From: Haloflavibacter putidus | GTDB lineage: Bacteria; Bacteroidota; Bacteroidia; Flavobacteriales; Flavobacteriaceae | DNA length: 64,000 nucleotides | Direction of reading: 5' to 3' | Assembly: GCF_006546625.1 (NCBI RefSeq) | Contig: NZ_VIAR01000015.1 | Location: forward strand, 16,807-80,806 | Shown here: positions 27,515-36,238 of the stretch, one piece after another | Layout of the letters: each line of letters starts with the position of its first letter | How positions within the stretch are numbered: the first letter of the stretch is position 1 | Notes under the pieces: generated by a model | Seen by the model: only the letters and a program-made list of their open reading frames with translations | Database searches by the model: none | Told to the model about the DNA's origin: nothing | Translations under genes and position numbers: made by a program

Positions 27515-28519
27515 TTATTTGGCGGCGTTTATGAGTAATTCTTTTAATAAATCTGCGTTGGTAGCAGAAGCTGCATTAACGCCCTTAGACTTGGCATCTA
27601 TCGTACGAATTTGCTCTATCATAGCGCTTACTTTTTTCATTGGGTAATTTTTGGCACCAACCACATAGTCTTTTACAAAATAGGCATTTATACCCAATTG
27701 TTTGGCCGCGTTAAATTTAGATTTATCACTAAGCGCGTGGTATTTTAGCAACTTAGAAAAATAAAGATATAGCAAGGGGGTAGTTTTTTGTACGGGATGT
27801 TCTTTGGGGTTTTGCGAGAAATAGTTTATAATACGAAAAGCTTTTTTAAAGTCTTTTTGCCCTAACGCATTTTGCAATTCAAAATTATTAAAATCTTTGC
27901 TAATGCCTATATTTTCTTCAATTATATGTGGAGTAATTTGCTGACCTTGTGGTGTAACCAACATTAATTTTTGCAGTTCGTTATTTATTTTTGCCAAATC
28001 TGTTCCTAAAAATTCTAGCAAAAGTATAGCCGCTTTTGGAGAAATGCTATAGTTTTTTCCGTGTAAAACGCGTTTAATCCAATCTGGAATTTGATTATCG
28101 TACAAGCGCTTACTTTCTACTACCTCGCCCTTTTCTTTTATGGCTTTGTAGAGTTTTTTACGCTTATCTAAGGTTTTGTACTTGTAGCAAAAAACCAAAA
28201 TGGTAGTAGGTTGCATCTGCTTTAAATACAATATTAAATCTTCTATATTTCTACTTAAATCCTGCGCTTCTTTAACAATAATAACTTGATATTCTGCCAT
28301 CATCGGGAAGCGTTTTGCAGCCGAAATAATCTCGTCTACACTTACATCTTTGCCATACAAGATGCTTTGGTTAAAGCCTTTTTCTTCTTCGGTAAGCACA
28401 TTTTCTTCTATATAATTTGCCAATTGGTCTATATAGTAAGACTCTTGGCCCATTAGAAAATAAATTGGCTTTAATTGCCTTTTATCTATATCTGCTACTA
28501 TTCTTTTTATGTCGTCCAT
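27515..28519 (-). CDS. holA: DNA polymerase III subunit delta
   Basis: 334 residues from the ATG at 28519 (MDDIKRIVADIDKRQLKPIY); an upstream TTG adds six codons with no support. HolA-type features: LMGQESYYIDQLANYI at the start, RFPMMAEYQVIIVKEAQ, and the C-terminal helical domain. It is the clamp-loader subunit that opens the sliding clamp. It lies in an operon with menA, and divergent from the nuclease-domain gene at 28600. Confidence 0.93.
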   Translation of the reverse strand: MDDIKRIVADIDKRQLKPIYFLMGQESYYIDQLANYIEENVLTEEEKGFNQSILYGKDVSVDEIISAAKRFPMMAEYQVIIVKEAQDLSRNIEDLILYLKQMQPTTILVFCYKYKTLDKRKKLYKAIKEKGEVVESKRLYDNQIPDWIKRVLHGKNYSISPKAAILLLEFLGTDLAKINNELQKLMLVTPQGQQITPHIIEENIGISKDFNNFELQNALGQKDFKKAFRIINYFSQNPKEHPVQKTTPLLYLYFSKLLKYHALSDKSKFNAAKQLGINAYFVKDYVVGAKNYPMKKVSAMIEQIRTIDAKSKGVNAASATNADLLKELLINAAK

Positions 28520-28599
28520 ATCATTTCTTATCGCCAACTGCGGTAAAGGCTCGTTTTAAATTTTGTAAGTTTGCGCTTTAAACCTTTTGGCTTGCAATT

Positions 28600-29043
28600 A
28601 TGCAAAAACTAAATTTCCCATCGTATACTTTTCGTTTCAAAAGTAAGGAAAATAAAACGGCTATTTTTGATGTCTTGCGTAAAAAATTTGTCGTGCTTAC
28701 GCCGGAAGAATGGGTGCGGCAGCATTGCGTTCAATTTTTACTGAAGGAAAAAAATTATCCCATGCAATTATTAAATGCCGAAAAAGAAATACGTTTGCAT
28801 AAATTGAGCAAACGCTATGATTTAGTCGGTTTTAAGCCGGACGGAAAAATCAATTTAATTGTAGAATGCAAAGCACCTTCCGTAAAGATAACCCAAGAAA
28901 CTTTTGATCAAATTGCACGTTATAATTTAGCTTTAAAAGCAGATTATTTAATGCTCACCAATGGGATAAATCATTATTTTTGCAGATTAGATTACACGGC
29001 AGAAAAATATTGGTTTTTACGCGATATTCCTGCTTATGCTTAG
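28600..29043 (+). CDS. HsdR N-terminal-like nuclease-domain protein
   Basis: 147 residues. A PD-(D/E)XK-like core is visible in KRYDLVGFKPDGKINLIVEC followed by K, resembling the N-terminal domain of type I restriction HsdR subunits (PF13588). Single-domain proteins of this type often sit beside holA in flavobacteria. No other restriction genes are near, so a restriction role is doubtful. The glycosyltransferase gene begins 24 bp downstream. Confidence 0.85.
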   Translation: MQKLNFPSYTFRFKSKENKTAIFDVLRKKFVVLTPEEWVRQHCVQFLLKEKNYPMQLLNAEKEIRLHKLSKRYDLVGFKPDGKINLIVECKAPSVKITQETFDQIARYNLALKADYLMLTNGINHYFCRLDYTAEKYWFLRDIPAYA

Positions 29044-29067
29044 TTTCCTATTAAAAATTATAAAACA

Positions 29068-30072
29068 TTGAAAACAGCGGTAGTTATTTTAAATTGGAAC
29101 GGGAAAGCTTTGCTGGAAAAATTTTTACCTTCTGTGGTAAAATACTCGCCAGAAGCTAGTATTTATGTAGCAGACAACGCCTCTACAGATGCCTCTGTTG
29201 CTTTTGTAAAAGACCAATTTTCTAGTGTAAAACTAATTTGCTTAGCGAAAAATGGCGGGTATGCAAAAGGCTATAATCAAGCCTTAGCACAATTAGAAGA
29301 AGATATTTTTATTTTACTGAATAGCGATGTAGAAGTAACCCAAAATTGGTTAATACCTATTATAGCAGCTTTTAAAGAAGATCTGCAACTTGGCGCTGCC
29401 CAACCAAAACTATTAGACCATAAAAATAAAGCTTATTTTGAATATGCCGGCGCCGCGGGCGGTTTTATAGACCGTTTAGGCTATCCTTTTTGCAGAGGTC
29501 GCATTTTTGACACCATAGAAAAAGACAAAGGTCAATACAACGATACTTGCGAAATTTTTTGGGCAAGCGGAGCTTGTTTGGCGATAAGAAAAAATGTGTT
29601 TGAGCAAGCCGGAAAATTAGACGAAGACTATTTTGCTCATCAAGAAGAAATTGACTTATGTTGGCGTGTAAAAAATTTAGGTTATCGCGTAGTTTACTTG
29701 GGCAATAGCACGGTATATCACGTTGGCGGCGCAACTTTGCACGCCATGCATCCTAAAAAGACTTATTTAAATTTTAGAAATTCGTTGTATAATTTATTAA
29801 AAAACACTCCCGGCAACAAGGTTTGGTTGTACATTTTCTTACGAATGCTTTTAGACGGTCTTGCCGGAATTAAATTTTTAATAGATCGCAAACCACGACA
29901 CTTTTTAGCAATTTTAAAAGCCCATGCTTCGTTTTACGGGAATTTTACATTGTTTTTAAAAAAACGAAAAACTTATAATAATAAACATATACAGCCTGCG
30001 TTTAAAGCAATAGTAATAGCGTATTATTTGTATAAAAAACGCTATTTTGAGCAATTATCCAGCAAGCCATAA
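29068..30072 (+). CDS. Family 2 glycosyltransferase
   Basis: 334 residues with a TTG start (the protein begins KTAVVILNWNGKALL, exactly where GT2 proteins begin). Motifs: nucleotide-sugar binding VADNASTDAS, the DxD-like LLNSDVEV, and FWASGACLAIRK with the acceptor-loop DEDYFAHQEEIDLCWR. It resembles rhamnosyl-type transferases of surface polysaccharide synthesis. No membrane segments are obvious. It forms a small unit with the nuclease-domain gene. Confidence 0.9.
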   Translation: MKTAVVILNWNGKALLEKFLPSVVKYSPEASIYVADNASTDASVAFVKDQFSSVKLICLAKNGGYAKGYNQALAQLEEDIFILLNSDVEVTQNWLIPIIAAFKEDLQLGAAQPKLLDHKNKAYFEYAGAAGGFIDRLGYPFCRGRIFDTIEKDKGQYNDTCEIFWASGACLAIRKNVFEQAGKLDEDYFAHQEEIDLCWRVKNLGYRVVYLGNSTVYHVGGATLHAMHPKKTYLNFRNSLYNLLKNTPGNKVWLYIFLRMLLDGLAGIKFLIDRKPRHFLAILKAHASFYGNFTLFLKKRKTYNNKHIQPAFKAIVIAYYLYKKRYFEQLSSKP

Positions 30073-30146
30073 AAATATGTTAATAAAAGCGGTTTGTAGG
30101 CTAATTTTAATAATTTTGAACATCAAATATTTTTAAATCACTTGTT

Positions 30147-30998
30147 ATGAGAAAAGGTTTTTTATTGGCTGCACTTGCAGCAGTCTTTTTAACTTCTTGC
30201 GTATCGCAGAAAAAATATGCGGAATTAGAAGACAAACAAAAAGACACCCAAGATTTATTGAACACCGCCACGGTTAAATTAAATTCTTGTTTGGAAGACA
30301 AAAAAAATAAAGTAAGCAGTTTAGAGTCACAAATCAATACGTTGCAAAACACCAATGCAGCTTTATTATCAAGTCAGAGTGACCTTTCTACCCTTTCTAA
30401 ACAAGGGGCCGAAAATTTAGAGCGTTCTTTAGAAAGTATTAAAGAAAAAGACTTGCAAATTAAGACAATGCGCGAAGCAATCAATAAAAAAGATTCGGTT
30501 ACTTTGGCATTGGTTACCAGTTTAAAAGGTGCTTTAGGAAGTTTAGATGATGAGGACATCCAGATAAACGTAGAAAAAGGAGTAGTATTTGTTTCTATTT
30601 CTGATAAATTACTTTTCCAAAGCGGAAGCTATAAAGTTTCTAACCGCGCACGTGAAGTATTAGGAAAAGTTGCTAAAGTAGTTAAAAACAAGCCGGACTT
30701 TGAGTTTATGGTAGAAGGTCACACAGATACAGACCCAATTAGTACTAGCTGTATGGAAGACAACTGGGATTTATCTGTAAAACGTGCTACCTCTATCGTA
30801 CGTATTTTACAAAACGAATTTAACGTAGAGCCTGCGCGTATGACAGCTGCCGGCCGCGGAGAATATATTCCTGTTGCAGGAAACGAATCTTCTGCAGGAA
30901 AAGCCAAAAACAGAAGAACACGAATTGTAGTTCTGCCTAAATTAGATCAATTCTTTGGAATGATTGAAGATGGTATGAAACAAGCGTCTAAAAATTAA
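30147..30998 (+). CDS. OmpA-family lipoprotein with coiled coil
   Basis: 283 residues. Lipoprotein signal with lipobox LTSC (15-18), a long coiled coil (about 25-125, rich in E, K, Q, L), then an OmpA peptidoglycan-binding domain (about 150-283) with VEGHTDTDPISTS and NRRTRIVVLP. It anchors the outer membrane to the cell wall. Single gene, ATG start. Confidence 0.92.
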   Translation: MRKGFLLAALAAVFLTSCVSQKKYAELEDKQKDTQDLLNTATVKLNSCLEDKKNKVSSLESQINTLQNTNAALLSSQSDLSTLSKQGAENLERSLESIKEKDLQIKTMREAINKKDSVTLALVTSLKGALGSLDDEDIQINVEKGVVFVSISDKLLFQSGSYKVSNRAREVLGKVAKVVKNKPDFEFMVEGHTDTDPISTSCMEDNWDLSVKRATSIVRILQNEFNVEPARMTAAGRGEYIPVAGNESSAGKAKNRRTRIVVLPKLDQFFGMIEDGMKQASKN

Positions 30999-31012
30999 AT
31001 GATAATTTGAAT

Positions 31013-31066
31013 AGCTTCTTAATCGTAAATATTGACATCATTAGAGATATTGCGTTTTAAGAAGCT
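31013..31066 (+). terminator. Weak hairpin after the OmpA lipoprotein gene
   Basis: AGCTTCTTAA and TTAAGAAGCT are perfect complements around a 34-nt loop, followed by TTGTTC. Possible terminator; the loop is long and the T run poor. Confidence 0.35.
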
Positions 31067-31069
31067 TTG

Positions 31070-31126
31070 TTCATTTTCTTTGCTTTGTATTCCTCTCGTT
31101 TCACTCGTCGGATACAAGAGAAAACG
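31070..31126. repeat. Intergenic direct repeat, copy 1
   Basis: About 57 bases from TTCATTTTCTTTGCTTTG to GATACAAGAGAAAACGAA, repeated at 32040-32098 with a few differences. The copies flank the UDG-like gene. Confidence 0.7.
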
Positions 31127-31231
31127 AACCAATCCCCAAATAGATTTGGGGACAAAAATTCTTTACGGATAAGCTTAGCTACACTGAAGAAAAAGAATTA
31201 AAATAGCAAAAGCTATTATATTGTATTCACG

Positions 31232-31900
31232 TTAATAGTTTTTAAAATACGGTTCATATTGCAAAACCCTAAAATCTATAGTATTGATTTTGGGGTTTTG
31301 TTTTTTTAAGGTTTTATATAAAGCCATACTTCCCACTGCCCTATTTGCCGCGCCAGATGGCGCCGTTAAAGAAACGGTTTTTATTATACGATTTTCTTCT
31401 AATTGAAATTGATAAATTCTAGGCACCGATTGGTTTACCGTTTTTAATTTTATCTCCGGATAGTTTTTTACGTGTTTCCTAAAAAAGTACTCCGGCCCTT
31501 TTTTAGAATTGCCTCCGGTAAATAAAAGTGTTTGTATAGATTTGTGTTCCTTCAAAATTGGAATTAACGGCCGCAATTCTGCTTTTTGCATGCCAATGTC
31601 AGAAGCGTCAATTTTTTCGCGATAAGCTACTTCTACCATATCGCAAATGCCAATTCTCTGTCTATGTAAAAAATCTTCGCGCTGTTGTATGGCTTTTGCT
31701 GTGTTTTCGAAATCTAAATCCAATTCAAAGATCTTATCTATTATTTGCCATAATTGTCCGTCCCGACTTCCGTAACAAAAATCTACATCGCCGGGCTTCA
31801 ATTCTCCGGTGGTAAAACGCGGTGGCGGCAAAGTGCCAACTATTAGTTTTGTAGCAGTTTCAGGAATATATGGTTTGTAAGGGTGTTGGTGTTTAAACAT
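31232..31900 (-). CDS. Uracil-DNA-glycosylase-family protein
   Basis: 222 residues. The opening TKLIVGTLPPPRF, then DFCYGSRDGQLWQIIDKIF and LLFTGGNSKKGPEYFF, resembles the mismatch-type branch of the UDG superfamily seen in Bacteroidota. The end motif VSLTAPSGAANRAVG would be the DNA-intercalation loop. Catalytic residues cannot be placed with confidence. Monocistronic. Confidence 0.72.
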   Translation of the reverse strand: MFKHQHPYKPYIPETATKLIVGTLPPPRFTTGELKPGDVDFCYGSRDGQLWQIIDKIFELDLDFENTAKAIQQREDFLHRQRIGICDMVEVAYREKIDASDIGMQKAELRPLIPILKEHKSIQTLLFTGGNSKKGPEYFFRKHVKNYPEIKLKTVNQSVPRIYQFQLEENRIIKTVSLTAPSGAANRAVGSMALYKTLKKQNPKINTIDFRVLQYEPYFKNY

Positions 31901-32352
31901 TGGTTTTGAAATGCTATTTTGAGGTTTTATTTAAGAGGTTTTAAACTTTTTAAACGGTCTTTGACTGCGCTATCATTGACATATTTTCATAAAGAACTGG
32001 TTTAAAGCGATTTTAATATTGCATTTAAAATAATCTCTTTTCATTTTCTTTGCTTTGTATTCCTCTCACTCTGCTCGTCGGATACAAGAGAAAACGAAAC
32101 AAAAGAAAAGGCGCTTTTTCTAAGGTATTTTTCAGCAAAGCTGAAAACCAGTTTTGTTTTGCTAAAATCTTTCCAAGGCTTCAAGACTTTTTAACGCAAA
32201 ACAAAACTTATACTGAAGAAAAAGATTGCAAAGCGCTGCTTTGAAACGTCAATTTTGCCACTTTTCAAATTTTTTGTAGTGGGTCTCAGACTGACAATTG
32301 CGTTCAGTCTGACATTACTTGTCACACTGAGCGCAGACGAAGTTTTATTTTT
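31901..32352. other. Gene-free region with dispersed repeats
   Basis: About 450 bp with no credible gene. It contains the second copy of the direct repeat (32040-32098) and two blocks (31978-32022 and 32253-32295) that match, inverted, the single continuous sequence at 26344-26426. Relative to that copy, about 230 bp have been inserted between the two blocks. Confidence 0.6.
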
Positions 32353-35300
32353 CTACTCCATTTCTACTACCAAATCGTCGCTGTGAACCATTGTGTTTTC
32401 GGATAGGTGTATTTTTTTGACCTTTCCGTTGGTGTTGGCGGTTATGGTGGTTCCCATTTTCATGGCTTCTATTACAAAAAGTGGTTGATTTTTTTGCACC
32501 TCATCGCCTTCTTTTACCATAATAGATGCTAACGAACCTTGTAAAGGAGCGCCAACTTCTTTTGGGTTGTCTTTATCTACTTTTTTGTGTACCACTTTCT
32601 CTACGGCAATACTTTCGTCTTTAATATTTGCCGCTCTTGTTTGTCCGTTAACTTTAAAGAAAACCGCTTTTTCGCCTTCGTCGTCTGCTTCGGTTATAGA
32701 AATGAGTTCTATTAACAGAGTTTTTCCTTTGTCAAGTTCTACAATTATTTCTTCGCCGGGTTGCATTCCGTAAAAGAAATTTTTGGTAGGTATTTGCATC
32801 ACTTTACCGTATTTGATGTAATGCTCGTACAATTCCGTAAAGACTTTAGGGTACAATTTATAGGACAGAAAATCTGTTATATCCCATTCTCTATCCATAC
32901 CTTGTTTAAACTCTTTTTTAAAGTCGGCAAATTCTTTATCAAAATCTATTGGTTCTAAATGTGCGTTTGGTCTGTCTGTATATGGTTTTTCATCCCGCAA
33001 TACAATTTTTTGCACCTTTTCCGGGAAACCGCCAACCGGCTGACCCAAATCTCCTTTAAAGAAGCTCTTAACCGATTCCGGAAAGGAAAGGCTATCTCCT
33101 TTCTCTAAAAACTCTTGAATGCTTAGATTGTTGCTTACCAGATATTGTGCCATATCTCCCACTACTTTACTACTTGGCGTAACTTTTATCACGTTACCAA
33201 AAAGTTCGTTTACTTGCGCGTACATATCGGTAATTTCTGTAAACCGATCTTTTAAACCTAAAGATTCTGCTTGCGGAATTAAATTAGAATACTGTCCGCC
33301 AGGAATTTCGTGTTTGTAAACCTCTGCAGTACCAGATTTTAATCCGGACTCAAACGGATAATAATATTCGCGAACATCTGACCAATAGGTTGCATACTCG
33401 TTAAGTTTATTGATGTCTAATTTATTTTCACGCTCTTGGTAGCGCATACTTTCTGCCATTGCGTTAAAATTAGGCTGTGAGGTAAGTCCGCTTAATCCTG
33501 CCAAAGCAACATCTACCACATCTACACCGGCTTCTATAGCTTTGGTGTAGGTAGCAGATTGGATGGAAGACGTGTCGTGCGTATGTAAATGAATAGGTAT
33601 ATTTACCTCGTCTTTAAGCGCGGTAATCAACTCTTTTGCGGCATACGGTTTTAAAAGGCCCGCCATATCTTTAATTGCCAAAATATGTGCACCGGCATTT
33701 TCTATATCTTTTGCTAGTTGCAGATAATAATTTAAATCGTATTTAGAAGCTTTTGGGTCTAAAATATCGCCGGTATAACACATAGAACCTTCTGCAATAC
33801 CTTTTGTTTGCTTGCGCACGTGTTCTATTGCCGGCCCAATAGATTGCATCCAGTTTTGCGAGTCGAAAATTCTAAAAATATCTACACCATTTTCCCAAGC
33901 TTCAGCTACAAAACGCTCTATTAAATTATCTGGATATGCGGTGTAACCAACGCCATTGGAACCACGTAAAAGCATTTGAAAAAGCACATTAGGAATGGCT
34001 TTGCGCAAAACACGCAAACGCTCCCACGGATTTTCTTTTAGAAAACGCATACAAACATCAAAAGTAGCGCCGCCCCAAACTTCCATACTAAAAACTTCGG
34101 GATGGTTTTTGGCAAAACCTTCGGCCACTTTTTCCAAATCGTAGGTTCGCATTCTGGTAGCCAACAAACTTTGGTGCGCATCGCGCATTGTGGTATCTGT
34201 ATAATGAATTTTCTTTTCGTTTTTTAGCCATTTAGAAAATTCGTCCGGTCCTAATTCCGTTAAGAGATCTTTAGTACCTTTGGGATAAGCAGCTTGCTTA
34301 TCGTACTTAGGAACTTGCGGTTTGATTAATTTTTTGTTGGGATCTATAAAATTTACATCCGGATTTCCGTTTACGATAATATCTCCCAAAAAGTTGAGCA
34401 TTTTTGTCGCTCGGTTTCGGGGTTCTTTAATATCAAAAAGTTCCGGCGTGTTTTTAATGTAGTTTACAGTAACTTTTCCTTCCCTAAAGGTAGCATCTTT
34501 TAAAATATTGTCTAAAAACGCCATATTGGTTTTTACACCACGTACGCGAAATTCTGCCAAGGCACGACGCATTTTACGGCAAGCACCGTCTAAAGTACGA
34601 CTATTAGCGGTAATTTTGGTTAACATAGAATCAAAAAACGGCGAAACCGAAACGCCTTGATAAACGCTACCGGCATCTAAACGAATACCAAAACCACTGG
34701 CGCTACGATAGGTTGTAATTGTGCCATAATCCGGTTTAAAATCGTTTTTAGGATCTTCTGTAGTAATACGACATTGCACGGCATAGCCGGTAGTTTTTAC
34801 TTTATCCTGGCCGTAAATTTTTATTTGCTGATCTGATAATTTATAGCCGCCGGCAATAAATAATTGTGATTTTACAATATCTATTCCAGTAACTACTTCG
34901 GTAACCGTATGTTCTACCTGAATACGCGGATTTACCTCTATAAAATAGATGCTTTGGTCTTGATCTACCAAAAACTCTACCGTACCAGCGTTGTTATAAT
35001 TTACCGCTTTACCAATATCTAAAGCATATTTGTAGAGTTTGTTTTTAACCTCTTCCGGTAACTCTACAGATGGCGCAATTTCTATTACTTTTTGGTAACG
35101 ACGCTGTACCGAGCAATCTCTTTCAAAAAGATGCACCAAATTGCCGTGTTGATCTCCTAGAATTTGAATTTCTATGTGTTTGGGATTTTCTACAAACTTT
35201 TCTATAAAAACGGTATCGTCTCCAAAGGCATTTGCAGCTTCGCGTTTAGACTCCGGATAGGCTTTTTTAAGTTCGTCTTGGTTGTGTAAAACACGCATTC

Positions 35301-35805
35301 CGCGTCCGCCGCCGCCAGAAGCTGCTTTTAACATAACCGGATAGCCAATTCTGTCTGCTTCTTTTAGCGCAATATCAACAGAAGACAATTCTTCTTTATT
35401 GCTTTCTATAACCGGAACATTGCTGTCTATGGCTACTTTTTTGGCCATAACTTTGTCTCCCAAAGCTTTGAGGATAGAAACATCTGGTCCCACAAAAATT
35501 ATATCGTTATCTTGGCAAGCTTGGGCAAAAGCAGCATTTTCTGATAAAAATCCGTAGCCCGGATGTATGGCATCTATATTATTTTCTTTGGCAATGCGTA
35601 TAATCTTGTCTATATCTAGATAAGGTTTTAATGGCTCGTCGTCTTCGCCAATTTGGTAAGCTTCGTCTGCTTTATACCGGTGAAGCGAATATCTGTCTTC
35701 GAAGGTGTAGATACCAACGGTGCGCAGACCAATTTCTGTACAGGCTCTAAAGATCCTAATTGCAATTTCGCCGCGGTTTGCTACAAGTACTTTATTGATT
35801 TTCAT
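32353..35805 (-). CDS. pyc: Pyruvate carboxylase
   Basis: 1150 residues from the ATG at 35805 (KINKVLVANRGEIAIRIFRA); 16 upstream codons lack similarity. One chain holds all three activities: biotin carboxylase (1 to about 450, with the ATP-grasp GGGGRGMR loop), carboxyltransferase (about 530-800, TMRDAHQSLLATRMRT, with the metal-binding HLHTHD) and the biotinyl domain at the end with the biotin lysine in EAMKMG. It makes oxaloacetate from pyruvate to refill the TCA cycle. Single gene. Confidence 0.97.
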   Translation of the reverse strand: MKINKVLVANRGEIAIRIFRACTEIGLRTVGIYTFEDRYSLHRYKADEAYQIGEDDEPLKPYLDIDKIIRIAKENNIDAIHPGYGFLSENAAFAQACQDNDIIFVGPDVSILKALGDKVMAKKVAIDSNVPVIESNKEELSSVDIALKEADRIGYPVMLKAASGGGGRGMRVLHNQDELKKAYPESKREAANAFGDDTVFIEKFVENPKHIEIQILGDQHGNLVHLFERDCSVQRRYQKVIEIAPSVELPEEVKNKLYKYALDIGKAVNYNNAGTVEFLVDQDQSIYFIEVNPRIQVEHTVTEVVTGIDIVKSQLFIAGGYKLSDQQIKIYGQDKVKTTGYAVQCRITTEDPKNDFKPDYGTITTYRSASGFGIRLDAGSVYQGVSVSPFFDSMLTKITANSRTLDGACRKMRRALAEFRVRGVKTNMAFLDNILKDATFREGKVTVNYIKNTPELFDIKEPRNRATKMLNFLGDIIVNGNPDVNFIDPNKKLIKPQVPKYDKQAAYPKGTKDLLTELGPDEFSKWLKNEKKIHYTDTTMRDAHQSLLATRMRTYDLEKVAEGFAKNHPEVFSMEVWGGATFDVCMRFLKENPWERLRVLRKAIPNVLFQMLLRGSNGVGYTAYPDNLIERFVAEAWENGVDIFRIFDSQNWMQSIGPAIEHVRKQTKGIAEGSMCYTGDILDPKASKYDLNYYLQLAKDIENAGAHILAIKDMAGLLKPYAAKELITALKDEVNIPIHLHTHDTSSIQSATYTKAIEAGVDVVDVALAGLSGLTSQPNFNAMAESMRYQERENKLDINKLNEYATYWSDVREYYYPFESGLKSGTAEVYKHEIPGGQYSNLIPQAESLGLKDRFTEITDMYAQVNELFGNVIKVTPSSKVVGDMAQYLVSNNLSIQEFLEKGDSLSFPESVKSFFKGDLGQPVGGFPEKVQKIVLRDEKPYTDRPNAHLEPIDFDKEFADFKKEFKQGMDREWDITDFLSYKLYPKVFTELYEHYIKYGKVMQIPTKNFFYGMQPGEEIIVELDKGKTLLIELISITEADDEGEKAVFFKVNGQTRAANIKDESIAVEKVVHKKVDKDNPKEVGAPLQGSLASIMVKEGDEVQKNQPLFVIEAMKMGTTITANTNGKVKKIHLSENTMVHSDDLVVEME

Positions 35806-35929
35806 GGTGTGTGTTTTGTGGTTTTGTAGTTGTTTAAAAAGTGTTGGCGTCAATATCGGTATTTTTGAAGTTTTAGCTAGATACTTTATTTTTTTTTTAA
35901 CCTTCCGGGGGAAAATGAAGTTGCGTGTT

Positions 35930-36130
35930 GAGTGATCAGTGATTAGTGTTGAGTGTTGAGTGTTGAGTGATTAGTTGTGAAAAAAATGAAATTGAAGTTG
36001 AAATTGAAATTGAAGTTGAGTGTTTAGTGATCAGTTTGGTGTTGAAGTTCAAAATGTACATCCCATCCCCAGCCCTTCCCTGAGGGAAGGGAGTTTGTTT
36101 TGAAATTGAAATTGAAAGTGAAAGTGAGTT
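35930..36130. repeat. Low-complexity repeats ahead of the recombinase
   Basis: Short units alternate here: GTGTTGAGT repeated several times, then GAAATTGAA/GAAGTTGAA repeats, with a copy of the hairpin repeat between. No gene. The gap between pyc and the recombinase is about 430 bp. Confidence 0.7.
36062..36093. repeat. Dispersed hairpin repeat, copy 3
   Basis: The same element as at 7045-7077 with an intact CCCTTCCCTGAGGGAAGGG hairpin, 146 bp ahead of the recombinase start. Confidence 0.75.
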
Positions 36131-36204
36131 TTATAACTTTCTTTAATTTACTGATTTTTGGGTTTTTGGGATTGAGTTTTTTAGTTTTTGTCTATTTTTT
36201 TGGT

Positions 36205-36212
36205 TATCTTAG
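36205..36212 (+). promoter_or_regulatory. Possible recombinase promoter, -7-like box
   Basis: TATCTTAG is one base off TAnnTTTG and lies 27 bp before the ATG. The identical octamer occurs inside attC sites 2, 12, 13, 15 and 16. Weak evidence on its own. Confidence 0.35.
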
Positions 36213-36238
36213 AAGGTTGTTTTTTAATTTTTTAGCTT

